From JASLEW01 sp035544875 (GTDB lineage: Bacteria; Acidobacteriota; Thermoanaerobaculia; Multivoradales; UBA5704), in the NCBI GenBank assembly GCA_035544875.1, contig DASZZP010000107.1, positions 62,001 through 126,000 on the forward strand: DNA of 64,000 nt, given 5' to 3'. Below the pieces are notes generated by a model, which saw nothing but the letters and a program-made list of their open reading frames with translations, ran no database searches and had not been told where the DNA came from. Below are positions 26,862-34,350 of this stretch, in pieces. Position 1 is the stretch's first letter; every line of letters begins with the position of its first letter. Made by a program: the position numbers and the translations under genes.

Positions 26862-26920
26862 AACGAAATTGCTCCGTGCCCCAGGGGAGGGGGCGTCCCA
26901 GGGGGCGTCCCCTCCCTCCC
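26862..26920 (+). repeat. Interspersed G-rich repeat, short copy (R1)
   Basis: AACGAAATTG followed by CCAGGGGAGGGGGCGTCCC matches the first 45 bases of the longer copies at 32335 (same strand) and 58200 (opposite strand). It begins right after the porin stop codon and runs into the SRPBCC remnant. Confidence 0.65.
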
Positions 26921-27051
26921 GTTGCCAGCGGACGTGAGCGAGCGGCCGGTCATTGCCGACGGCCGCTCGCCGGTCGTTGCGTGAAGTCTCCTTCGCCGGC
27001 GGCTCGGGCGCCTAGCCTAGCGCTCGGTTCGCGCCTCGGCCATGAGCCGCA
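26921..27051 (+). pseudogene. SRPBCC gene remnant in copy B
   Basis: Bases 26921-26979 match 9311-9369 of the intact SRPBCC gene with only a few differences, including the perfect hairpin (26938-26970). Then follows unrelated sequence, and from 27033 CGCCTCGGCC-TGAGCCGCAG matches the end of the intact gene (9847-9866). The interior, about 160 codons, is gone. This 321-bp gap between porin and regulator therefore holds gene debris rather than free spacer. Confidence 0.75.
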
Positions 27052-27106
27052 GTGGGCCGAGCGCTACCGCCGTCCCGGCCGGCAGGTGCGCTAGAATCCG
27101 CCCACG

Positions 27107-27178
27107 ATGAGCTCAGATCCGATCCCGCCTTCGTTGGCGAGCCATGGGGAGCTCGCGGTGCGGGAGAGCCGGCCATGA
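27107..27178 (+). pseudogene. Histidine-kinase remnant fused end to end (23 codons)
   Basis: The start CTAGAATC-GCCCACGATGAGC is shared with the intact kinase start at 9901. After about five codons the sequence jumps to the kinase C-terminus: 27137-27183 matches 11321-11367 at 41 of 47 bases. The result is a tiny open frame whose stop overlaps the regulator start as ATGA, just as in the ancestral operon. It could still act as a coupling leader peptide for the regulator. Confidence 0.8.
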
Positions 27179-27834
27179 GGGTCCTCATCGCCGACGATCA
27201 CACGCTCTTCCGGGACAGCCTGCGCAGCCTGCTCGAGGCCCGCGGCATCGAGGTGGTCGGCGAAGCGGCAAACGGGCGCGAGGCGGTCGCGCTGGCGCAT
27301 CACCTGGCTCCCGACGTGGTGCTGATGGACCTCGCCATGCCCGAGCTGGACGGCCTGGCCGCGACCAGGCTGCTGAGCGCCGACCTGCCGCAGGTCAGGG
27401 TCGTGGTGCTCACCGCATCCGATGACGACAGCAAGCTCTTCGAGGCCATCAGGTCGGGCGCTCAGGGCTATCTCCTCAAGGATCTCAAGGCGGACGAGTT
27501 CTTCGACCAGCTGGCGAGAGTCGGGAATGGCGAGCCCGCCTTGACGCCGGCGATCGCACGCAAGCTCCTGCTGGAGTTCGCCCGCCCCTCCCAGCCCGCG
27601 GCCCAGCAGCCGCCCGCCAATGACCCGGATGCGTTGACCGACCGCGAGCGTGAGATCCTCACCCTCCTGGTCGAGGGAGTAACCTCCAACCGCAAGCTCG
27701 CGGGCCGGCTCGGCTTGAGCGAGAACACCATCAAGTTCCACGTCCGCAACATCCTCGACAAGCTGCATCTCCACAACCGCGCGCAGGTCGTCAGCTACGC
27801 CCTGCGCCACCGCCTCGTCGAACCCGCCGAGTAG
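27175..27834 (+). CDS. NarL/FixJ-family response regulator
   Basis: A 219-residue cytosolic regulator. The receiver domain has acidic D7 and D8, the phosphorylated Asp52 in V-L-M-D-L-A-M-P-E-L-D-G, and the conserved T and K (V-L-T-A-S, Y-L-L-K-D). A LuxR-type HTH spans about 150-212 (L-T-D-R-E-R-E-I-L...S-E-N-T-I-K-F-H-V). ATG 27175 overlaps the kinase remnant stop. The likely partner kinase is at 9917, since the remnant just upstream is that kinase's end. It may control its own segment and the genes in copy A. Confidence 0.93.
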   Translation: MRVLIADDHTLFRDSLRSLLEARGIEVVGEAANGREAVALAHHLAPDVVLMDLAMPELDGLAATRLLSADLPQVRVVVLTASDDDSKLFEAIRSGAQGYLLKDLKADEFFDQLARVGNGEPALTPAIARKLLLEFARPSQPAAQQPPANDPDALTDREREILTLLVEGVTSNRKLAGRLGLSENTIKFHVRNILDKLHLHNRAQVVSYALRHRLVEPAE

Positions 27835-27923
27835 ACGCGCCCGCCTTCTCCTTCGGCTGTGCGCTGAAGCCCTGCTCCCGCCCATCGCGGGCGCCCGCCT
27901 CTCCTGGCGCAAGTTGGGCTCGG

Positions 27924-27990
27924 CTGCCACCCCTAGGGGCGGGACTGCCCCCCCGGCGGCGAGGAGCTGCCGCTGCCCCCCGGGGTGTTT
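27924..27990 (+). other. Structured leader element, copy B (matches 11466-11530)
   Basis: GCCACCCC-TAGGGGCGGG, GGCGGCGAGGAGCTGCCGC and CCCCGGGGTGTT repeat the hairpin-rich pattern found before the Cyc2-like gene. Here it follows the regulator stop and precedes the second CBS gene, because the cytochrome genes between are missing. Confidence 0.6.
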
Positions 27991-28115
27991 CCTCACGGCC
28001 GCGGGTCCATTTGAATTCTCTAAGGCCCGAGGAGTTGCGCCGTGAGCCAAGGAGAGATCGTGGAACCCAAAGACATCGGCCCTGGGCCAGGGTCGAGGGC
28101 GAGGAGACGACTGCC

Positions 28116-28532
28116 ATGAAAGAGCCGCGAGTCCGCGATCTCATGACTCCGGGTGTGGTCAGCGTCACGCCAGAGGACAGCCTTGCCAGGGCCTGCGATC
28201 TGATGCTCGAGCACCACTTCCCGCACTTGACCGTGATCGCCGGCGACGGTGAGCTGGTCGGCCTGCTCAGCCACCGCGACCTCCTCCGGCACTCGTCGAT
28301 CGAAAAGGCCGAGCTGCCGCCGAGCCTTCAGCGCAGCGTCCCGCGGCGCGTCCGGGTAGAGGAGGTGATGACCTCAGAGGTCGAAACCGCCACGCCCGGC
28401 CAATCGCTCCGCCAGGCCGCCCTGATCATGCTCGCCAACAAGTTCGGCTGCCTGCCGGTCGTCGAGGCTTCGCAGGTCGTGGGAATCCTCACCGAGGCCG
28501 ACTTCGTCCGCTACTTTGCCCTTGACGGGTAG
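28116..28532 (+). CDS. Tandem CBS-domain protein, copy B
   Basis: A 138-residue paralog of the 15411 gene, closely similar across both CBS motifs (V-R-D-L-M-T-P-G-V-V-S; V-E-E-V-M-T-S-E-V; L-A-N-K-F-G-C-L-P-V-V). ATG 28116 follows GAGGAG. The stop TAG replaces a CAG present in copy A, but homology continues for about 25 bases after it. Probably an adenylate sensor; it precedes phosphoketolase by 154 bp. Confidence 0.88.
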   Translation: MKEPRVRDLMTPGVVSVTPEDSLARACDLMLEHHFPHLTVIAGDGELVGLLSHRDLLRHSSIEKAELPPSLQRSVPRRVRVEEVMTSEVETATPGQSLRQAALIMLANKFGCLPVVEASQVVGILTEADFVRYFALDG

Positions 28533-28686
28533 CCGCCCGCGCTGGCGGCAACGGTGCTCGGGCGAGTATCGTGAGCAGTCTATTGGGCTTGCCGGCTGCC
28601 GCCGCCCCTCCCCGCTACCAGCGGTGCGGTCCGCAACGGCGAGCGTCTCCGGCCGGCCAGGCCCGCGGCGATGAGGAGCAGAGAGC

Positions 28687-31092
28687 ATGTTGAGCGCATC
28701 TGAGCTGGCGCACCTCCGCCTCTACCGACGGGCGGTCGACTTCCTGGCCGCGGCGCAGATCTACCTGCAAGCCAATCCGCTGCTGCGCGAGCCGCTGCGG
28801 CCGGAGCACTGCAAGAGCCGGCTGCTCGGGCACTGGGGCACGGTGCCGGGCATCAACCTGATCTACGCTCACCTCAACCGGCTGATTCGCACCCGGCAGG
28901 CGAGCGTGCTGCTCATCACCGGACCCGGCCACGGCGCGCCCGCCAATTTCGCCAACCTTTATCTCGAGGGGTCGCTCGGCGAGCGTTACCCCGAGCTCAC
29001 GCTCGACGAGATCGGCCTCTGCCGCATGGTCAAGGGCTTCTCCTGGCCAGGCGGCTTCCCGAGCCATCTCAATCCGGCCACTCCGGGCGTGATCCACGAG
29101 GGAGGGGAGCTCGGCTACGCCCTCGCCACCGCCTTCGGCGCCGCGCTCGACAACCCCGATCTGCTGGTGGCCTGCATCGTCGGCGACGGCGAAGCCGAGA
29201 CCGGCCCGACCGCCACGGCCTGGCACGGCACCAAATACCTCGACCCGGCGACCTGCGGCGCGGTACTGCCGATCCTGCACGACAACGGCTACAAGATCTC
29301 CTCGGCGACGGTCTCCGGCAGGATGAGCGACGCCGAGCTCGACCTGCTCTACCGCGGCTACGGCTGGGCGCCGCGGATCGTCGGCGGCGGCGCCCCGGCG
29401 GGCGGCGCCCGGGAGGCCGGCGAGCTCGACCCCCCCGCCCTCGATCGGCTGAATGACCGCCTCGACGAGGAGATGGCCGCGGCGCTCGACTGGGCGCACG
29501 AGGAGATCCAGGCTATCCAGCGCGATGCCCGCGGCGGCCGGCGGCGCCCGCGCCCGGCCTGGCCGCTGCTGGTGCTGCGCTCGCCCAAGGGGATGGGATG
29601 CCCCGCGAGCTGGCGCGGCGAGCCGCTCGCCGGTACCTGGCGCGCCCATCAGGTGCCGGTGGCCGGCGTCAGGGAGGATCCGGAGGCGCTCGCCACGGTC
29701 GAGCGCTGGCTCCGCTCCTACCGGCCGGAAGAGCTCTTCGACGCGGCCGGCCGGCCGGTTGCGGCCGTCCTCGGGCAATGCCCGACCGGCGACCGCCGCA
29801 TGGGCATGAGCCCCCACGCCAACGGCGGCGCGCTGCTGCGCGATCTCGACCTGCCGCCGCTTGGCGACTACGGCCTGCCGCTCGGCGCCCGCGGACACGA
29901 TCTGCGCAGCGCCATGCAGCCGGTGGGGGCCTACCTGCGCGACACTTTCAGGCGCAGCGAGGCGCAGCGCAACTTCCGCCTGGTCTGCCCGGACGAGCTC
30001 ACCTCCAACAAGCTCGAGAAGGTCTTCGAGGCCACAAGCCGCGACTTCGAGTGGCCGCTCGACGCCACCGACCGCGATCTCGCCCCCGGCGGGCGGGTGC
30101 TCGAGATGCTCTCCGAGCACATGTGCCAGGGATGGCTCGAAGGCTACCTGCTGACCGGCCGCCACGGCCTCTTCCCTTGTTATGAGGCGTTCATCGCGAT
30201 CGTCGACGGCATGGTCAACCAGTACGCGAAGTTCTTGAAGCAGAGCCGCGAGACGCCCTGGCGGCGCCCGATCGCGTCGCTCAACTACCTGCTGACCAGC
30301 GACGGCTGGCGCCAGGACCACAACGGCTACTCGCACCAGGGGCCCGGTTTCATCAACATGCTGCTCAACAAGAAGGGCTCGGTGCTGCGCATCTACCTGC
30401 CGCCCGACGCCAACACGCTGCTGGTCACCCTCGACCACTGCCTGAAGAGCCGCGACTACATCAATCTCGTCATCGCCACCAAGAACGAGATGCCGCAGTG
30501 GCTGTCGCTCGCCGAAGCCGCCGAGCACGGGCGCGCGGGGGCCTCGACCTGGCGCTGGGCGAGCAGCGCCGGCGGCGAGGAACCCGACGTCGTGCTGGCC
30601 GCCGCAGGCAACACGCCGACTCTCGAGACGCTGGCCGCCGCCTGGCTGCTCGCCCGCGACGCCCCCGGGCTGCGCGTGCGGGTGGTCAACGTCGTCGACC
30701 TGCTGGTGCTCGACACCCAGCGCGCGCATCCGCACGGCATGAGCGACGACTCCTTCGCGGCGCTCTTTCCGCGCGACCGCGAGGTGATCTTCGCCTTCCA
30801 CGGTTACCCCTCGGCCGTCCACCAGCTGCTCTTCTCGCGGCCGGCGCCGCAGCGCTTCCACGTCTTCGGTTATATCGAGGAGGGAACGACGACGACCCCC
30901 TTCGATATGACGGTGCGCAACGGCATCAGCCGCTACCAGCTGGCGATCGAGGCGCTGCGCCGCTCGCCGCGCATGGCGTCGCTGGCGGGCGAGCTGATCG
31001 ACCGCTACGAGTACGCGCTGCGCGAGCATCGCGTCCACATCGAGACCCACGGCAGCGATCCCGAGGAGATCGCCGCCTGGCGCTGGTCATGA
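28687..31092 (+). CDS. xfp: Xylulose-5-P / fructose-6-P phosphoketolase
   Basis: A ThDP enzyme splitting xylulose 5-phosphate or fructose 6-phosphate with phosphate to give acetyl phosphate plus a triose or tetrose phosphate. At 801 residues it is full length. G-P-G-H-G-A-P-A lies near residue 80, G-D-G-E-A-E-T-G-P-T-A is the ThDP/Mg site near 178, and H-Q-G-P-G-F and N-V-V-D-L lie in the second half. Ribosome site GAGGAGCAGAG before ATG 28687. Its stop overlaps ackA as ATGA, a direct acetyl-phosphate-to-ATP pathway. Confidence 0.95.
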   Translation: MLSASELAHLRLYRRAVDFLAAAQIYLQANPLLREPLRPEHCKSRLLGHWGTVPGINLIYAHLNRLIRTRQASVLLITGPGHGAPANFANLYLEGSLGERYPELTLDEIGLCRMVKGFSWPGGFPSHLNPATPGVIHEGGELGYALATAFGAALDNPDLLVACIVGDGEAETGPTATAWHGTKYLDPATCGAVLPILHDNGYKISSATVSGRMSDAELDLLYRGYGWAPRIVGGGAPAGGAREAGELDPPALDRLNDRLDEEMAAALDWAHEEIQAIQRDARGGRRRPRPAWPLLVLRSPKGMGCPASWRGEPLAGTWRAHQVPVAGVREDPEALATVERWLRSYRPEELFDAAGRPVAAVLGQCPTGDRRMGMSPHANGGALLRDLDLPPLGDYGLPLGARGHDLRSAMQPVGAYLRDTFRRSEAQRNFRLVCPDELTSNKLEKVFEATSRDFEWPLDATDRDLAPGGRVLEMLSEHMCQGWLEGYLLTGRHGLFPCYEAFIAIVDGMVNQYAKFLKQSRETPWRRPIASLNYLLTSDGWRQDHNGYSHQGPGFINMLLNKKGSVLRIYLPPDANTLLVTLDHCLKSRDYINLVIATKNEMPQWLSLAEAAEHGRAGASTWRWASSAGGEEPDVVLAAAGNTPTLETLAAAWLLARDAPGLRVRVVNVVDLLVLDTQRAHPHGMSDDSFAALFPRDREVIFAFHGYPSAVHQLLFSRPAPQRFHVFGYIEEGTTTTPFDMTVRNGISRYQLAIEALRRSPRMASLAGELIDRYEYALREHRVHIETHGSDPEEIAAWRWS

Positions 31093-32273
31093 GCCCGAGG
31101 TGGAACCGCGCCTTGGTGCTCAATGCCGGATCCAGCACCCTCAAATGGTCGGTGCTGGAGAGGGACGGAGAGCGGCTGGTGGACAGCGGCACGGCGGCGT
31201 GGGAGAGCGCCGAGCCAGCGCGCCGGCAAGAGCAGATCGGCGCTTTGTGGCGTGCGGCGCCGGCGGTCGACGTCGCCGGCCACCGCGTGGTGCACGGCGG
31301 CGCCGATTTCCGGCGCGCGGTGCTGATCACCGCGGCCGTGCGTGCCAACCTCGCTCGCCTGGTCGAGATCGACCCGCTGCACGCCCCCGCGGCGCTGGCC
31401 GGCATCGCGGCGGTCGCGGAGGCCAATCCGCGGCTGCCGCAAGTCGCGGCCTTCGACACCTCGTTTCATGCCACGCTGCCGGAAGCCGCGGCGCTCTATC
31501 CGCTGCCCCGCGAGTGGAGCGAGCGCTTCGGCCTTCGCCGCTACGGCTTCCACGGCCTTTCCGTGGGCTATGCCGTGCGGCGAGTGGCGGAGCTGGCGGG
31601 CGCAGCGGCCGGCCGCCCCGAGCTTCCGGGGCGGCTGGTCGTCTGCCACCTCGGCAGCGGTTGCTCGCTCACCGCGGTGGCCGGCGGCCGCTCGATCGAC
31701 ACGACGATGGGCTTCACGCCGCTCGAAGGGGTGATGATGGCCAACCGCTCGGGCTCGGTCGACCCCGGCCTGCTGCTCCATCTCGAGCAGCGCTGCGACA
31801 TTGCGCCCGCCGCCCTCGCCGCGGGGCTCAACCAGCGCTCCGGCCTGGCAGGCGTGTCGGGGCTCACGGGCGATTTTCGCGAGCTGCTGGCGGCGGCCGA
31901 CGCCGGCCACGCGCGCGCCACCCTTGCCTACGCCATGTTCGTGCATAGCCTGTGCCGCGCCGCCGGCGCCATGATCGCCGTGCTCGGCGGTCTCGACGCC
32001 CTGGTCGTGACCGGCGGCATCGGCGAGCACAGCCCGCGCCTGCGCGCCGACCTCGCCGGCGCCCTCGCCTACGCCGGCCTCCGCCTCGATCCGGCCGGCA
32101 ACGCTGCCGCCGTCGGCGATCACGGCGGCAATGGGCGGCACGCCGAAGCCGACCCCGACTCCAAGGCCGACACCGATCTCTCCGCCTCCGGCGCCGCCGC
32201 CCGCTTCTTCGTCGTCACCGCCCGCGAAGACCTCGCCGTCCTGCGCGAGATCGAAACGGTGCTGGCGAGCTGA
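31089..32273 (+). CDS. ackA: Acetate kinase
   Basis: Makes ATP and acetate from acetyl phosphate supplied by the phosphoketolase. 394 residues: L-V-L-N-A-G-S-S-T-L-K near the start, H-R-V-V-H-G-G, F-D-T-S-F-H, the Y-G-F-H-G-L-S nucleotide loop and G-G-I-G-E-H near the end. It carries an Ala/Asp-rich insertion (G-R-H-A-E-A-D-P-D-S-K-A) before the last helix. The stop codon lies inside sequence derived from a CBS gene, so the original C-terminus may have been altered by a few residues. Overlaps the phosphoketolase gene by 4 bp. Confidence 0.94.
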   Translation: MSPRWNRALVLNAGSSTLKWSVLERDGERLVDSGTAAWESAEPARRQEQIGALWRAAPAVDVAGHRVVHGGADFRRAVLITAAVRANLARLVEIDPLHAPAALAGIAAVAEANPRLPQVAAFDTSFHATLPEAAALYPLPREWSERFGLRRYGFHGLSVGYAVRRVAELAGAAAGRPELPGRLVVCHLGSGCSLTAVAGGRSIDTTMGFTPLEGVMMANRSGSVDPGLLLHLEQRCDIAPAALAAGLNQRSGLAGVSGLTGDFRELLAAADAGHARATLAYAMFVHSLCRAAGAMIAVLGGLDALVVTGGIGEHSPRLRADLAGALAYAGLRLDPAGNAAAVGDHGGNGRHAEADPDSKADTDLSASGAAARFFVVTAREDLAVLREIETVLAS

Positions 32274-32308
32274 CCGGGCTGCTCACCCACCGCGAGCTCC
32301 TACGGCAT
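32264..32308 (+). pseudogene. CBS-gene fragment at the end of ackA
   Basis: Read in a different frame from ackA, these 15 codons give G-E-L-T-G-L-L-T-H-R-E-L-L-R-H. They match G-E-L-V-G-L-L-T-H-R-D-L-L-R-H of CBS copy A, with 38 of 45 bases identical to 15540-15584. It is the scrap of a third CBS paralog. The rest of the gap up to 32542 is the R2 repeat and short spacers. Confidence 0.7.
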
Positions 32309-32334
32309 CGGGCGCCGGGCCGGGACTAGACCGA

Positions 32335-32494
32335 AACTGGTTCGAGCGTCAGGGGAGGGGGCGTCCCCTTCCCCCCCGGCGCCGCCGGGCAGGACCCGGC
32401 GGCTTCGGACAACCGGGAAGGGGATCGACTGGTTGCGGGGGGCGATCCGATCGATGCTTCGAGTAGGCCACCGCAGCCACATCGCAGCGCTGTC
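32335..32494 (+). repeat. Interspersed G-rich repeat, long copy (R2)
   Basis: From CAGGGGAGGGGGCGTCCCC (32350) to CTTCGAGTAGGCC (32468), with weaker flanks, this is nearly identical to the inverted copy at 58200-58415; the latter has about 41 extra bases in the middle. It contains several self-complementary parts such as CCCGGCGCCGCCGGG. It carries no open frame of its own. Confidence 0.75.
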
Positions 32495-32542
32495 TCATCC
32501 CTCCGGCTCGGCACCGTCGGTTGGGACTAGAATGAATCTGTG

Positions 32543-33100
32543 ATGTTTGCGGAACGCAGCTCCCAGCCGGCGGTCGCCCTGCGCCCCGCCGCCCCCCGCG
32601 ATGCCGACCTGCTGCGGCAATGGCGCGCCGAGACCAGCGTGCGCCGCTACCAGCCGCTCAACGACCTGCCCACCTCGCAGCTGCGGGCCGACGTGGCGAA
32701 CCAGCGGATCTCCGAGCTCTACCGCGGCCAGGGCGACAAGTTCCAATGGATCGTCCAGATCGATGGCCAGCCGGCGGGCTGGATCACCCTGGTGGTCAGC
32801 AACTGGGAGCACGGCCTCGCCGAGGTCGGCTACGCCCTCTCGACCGCCTTCCAGGCACGCGGCCTGATGACCGGGGCGCTCGGCCTGCTGCTCGCCGACC
32901 TGTTCCACAACACCCCCCTCGAGCGCATCGAGGCGCGCTGCGCGATCGAGAACCTCGCCTCGCAAAGGGTGCTGGAGAAGAACGCCTTCCAGCGCGAGGG
33001 CCAGCTCCGCGGCTATTTCCGGCTGCGCGGGCGCCGGGTCGACAACTACCTCTTCGCCCTGCTGCGCGACGACTACCTGGCGCACCGCGACCGGCGGTGA
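32543..33100 (+). CDS. RimJ/RimL-type GNAT acetyltransferase
   Basis: A 185-residue acetyltransferase. Start is ATG 32543 (a GTG lies one codon before). L-R-P-A-A-P-R-D-A-D-L-L-R-Q-W opens the fold; the acetyl-CoA loop region is Y-A-L-S-T-A-F-Q-A-R-G-L-M-T-G-A, and I-E-N-L-A-S-Q-R-V-L-E-K is the usual last helix. Its target may be a ribosomal protein N-terminus, an aminoglycoside or a small amine; nothing here decides. Monocistronic. Confidence 0.88.
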   Translation: MFAERSSQPAVALRPAAPRDADLLRQWRAETSVRRYQPLNDLPTSQLRADVANQRISELYRGQGDKFQWIVQIDGQPAGWITLVVSNWEHGLAEVGYALSTAFQARGLMTGALGLLLADLFHNTPLERIEARCAIENLASQRVLEKNAFQREGQLRGYFRLRGRRVDNYLFALLRDDYLAHRDRR

Positions 33101-33198
33101 CGCCCCGGCGACGCTCCTCTGGGCCTGGGCTCCGCGGCGCTCAATCTATCGCCGCCTGCCCACTCAGGGTTGCGATAGGCTGACGGCACTCGACGACC

Positions 33199-34350
33199 AT
33201 GCCACGATCCGAATCTCCTCATGACGTCGCTCGGCCGCTCGCCTGGGGCATTGCGGCGACCGCGGTGCTGGGCGCGCTGATCGTCGTCGGCTCGCGCAAC
33301 CTCGCGCACTTCGACGCCGCCGTCGTCGCCTACACCTTCTCGATCCTCTTCGCAACCTTCGGCTTGACCTACCGCTATGCCATGTGGCTACGGCGGCCGC
33401 CCACGGACGTCTATAGGCGCAGAGGCTGGCAGGTCTTCTTCCGGCGCGGCCGGCGTGCGCGTCATCTCGGGCGGTGGCTGGTGCACGTGACGAGCGACAT
33501 CGTCTTCAACCGCTTCATCTGGGCACGGGGCCGACTGCGCGGCCTGACGCACGTGCTCATTCTCTGGGGCTGCGTGCTGGCGGTGGCGATCACGTTCCCC
33601 CTCGTGTTCGGCTGGTTGATGTTCGAATCGGTGCCCGGGCACCCGGAGATCTACCGGATCTTCGTCTTCGGCTATCCAGCCTTCTCGTTTGCGAGCGGCT
33701 CGATGCTCGGCTTTCTCGTCTTTCACGGTCTGGTTTGGGCCTCGTTCCTGGTCATCGCCGGCGTCATGCTCGCCATGCGCCGCCGGATGCGCGACGAAGG
33801 CGCGGTGGCGCTGCAGAGCTTCGCCGAGGACTTCCTGCCGCTGGTCATGCTGTTCGCCGTGAGCCTGACCGGGCTGATGCTCACCGCGAGCTACACCTGG
33901 ATGCAAGGCTATGCCTACGACTTCATCGCCACCCTGCACGCGGTGTCGGTGATCTTCACCTTCCTCTGGCTGCCGTTCGGCAAGTTCTTTCACGTCTTTC
34001 AGCGTCCGGCCCAGCTCGCCGTCCGCTTCTACAAAGAGGTCGGCCGCGACGAAGACCCGGCGCACTGCCGGCGCTGCGGTCACGCCTTCACTTCGCGGAT
34101 GCATGCCGAGGATCTCGTCGAGGTCGAGCGCCGGCTGGGCTTCGACTACAGCGTCGACGGTGGAGCCCGCCACTACCAGTGGATCTGCCCACCTTGCCGG
34201 CGCGCCCTGGTGGCGAGCGCCCAGGGCGCGGCCTGGAGGGGCGTCCGCGGCGGCCTGCTGGTCGCACCCGGCGCGGCGCCGGCCCACGTCAATCCAGGTC
34301 TCGGCGAGGGCCCCCTCGGCGCTTCCGATGCGGAGAACTTCCATGGCTGA
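33199..34350 (+). CDS. NarI-like membrane cytochrome b subunit with C-terminal Cys4 motif
   Basis: A 383-residue integral membrane protein. About seven helices carry His residues in L-T-H-V, V-F-H-G, L-H-A-V and F-F-H-V-F-Q, as in respiratory nitrate-reductase gamma-like quinol-linked b cytochromes. The last 110 residues are soluble, with C-R-R-C-G-H and later C-P-P-C, a likely zinc ribbon or rubredoxin-like knuckle. Its stop overlaps the Mo-subunit gene by 8 bp, so it is the membrane anchor and quinone port of that enzyme. The Cys4 tail is unusual for this role. Confidence 0.72.
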   Translation: MPRSESPHDVARPLAWGIAATAVLGALIVVGSRNLAHFDAAVVAYTFSILFATFGLTYRYAMWLRRPPTDVYRRRGWQVFFRRGRRARHLGRWLVHVTSDIVFNRFIWARGRLRGLTHVLILWGCVLAVAITFPLVFGWLMFESVPGHPEIYRIFVFGYPAFSFASGSMLGFLVFHGLVWASFLVIAGVMLAMRRRMRDEGAVALQSFAEDFLPLVMLFAVSLTGLMLTASYTWMQGYAYDFIATLHAVSVIFTFLWLPFGKFFHVFQRPAQLAVRFYKEVGRDEDPAHCRRCGHAFTSRMHAEDLVEVERRLGFDYSVDGGARHYQWICPPCRRALVASAQGAAWRGVRGGLLVAPGAAPAHVNPGLGEGPLGASDAENFHG

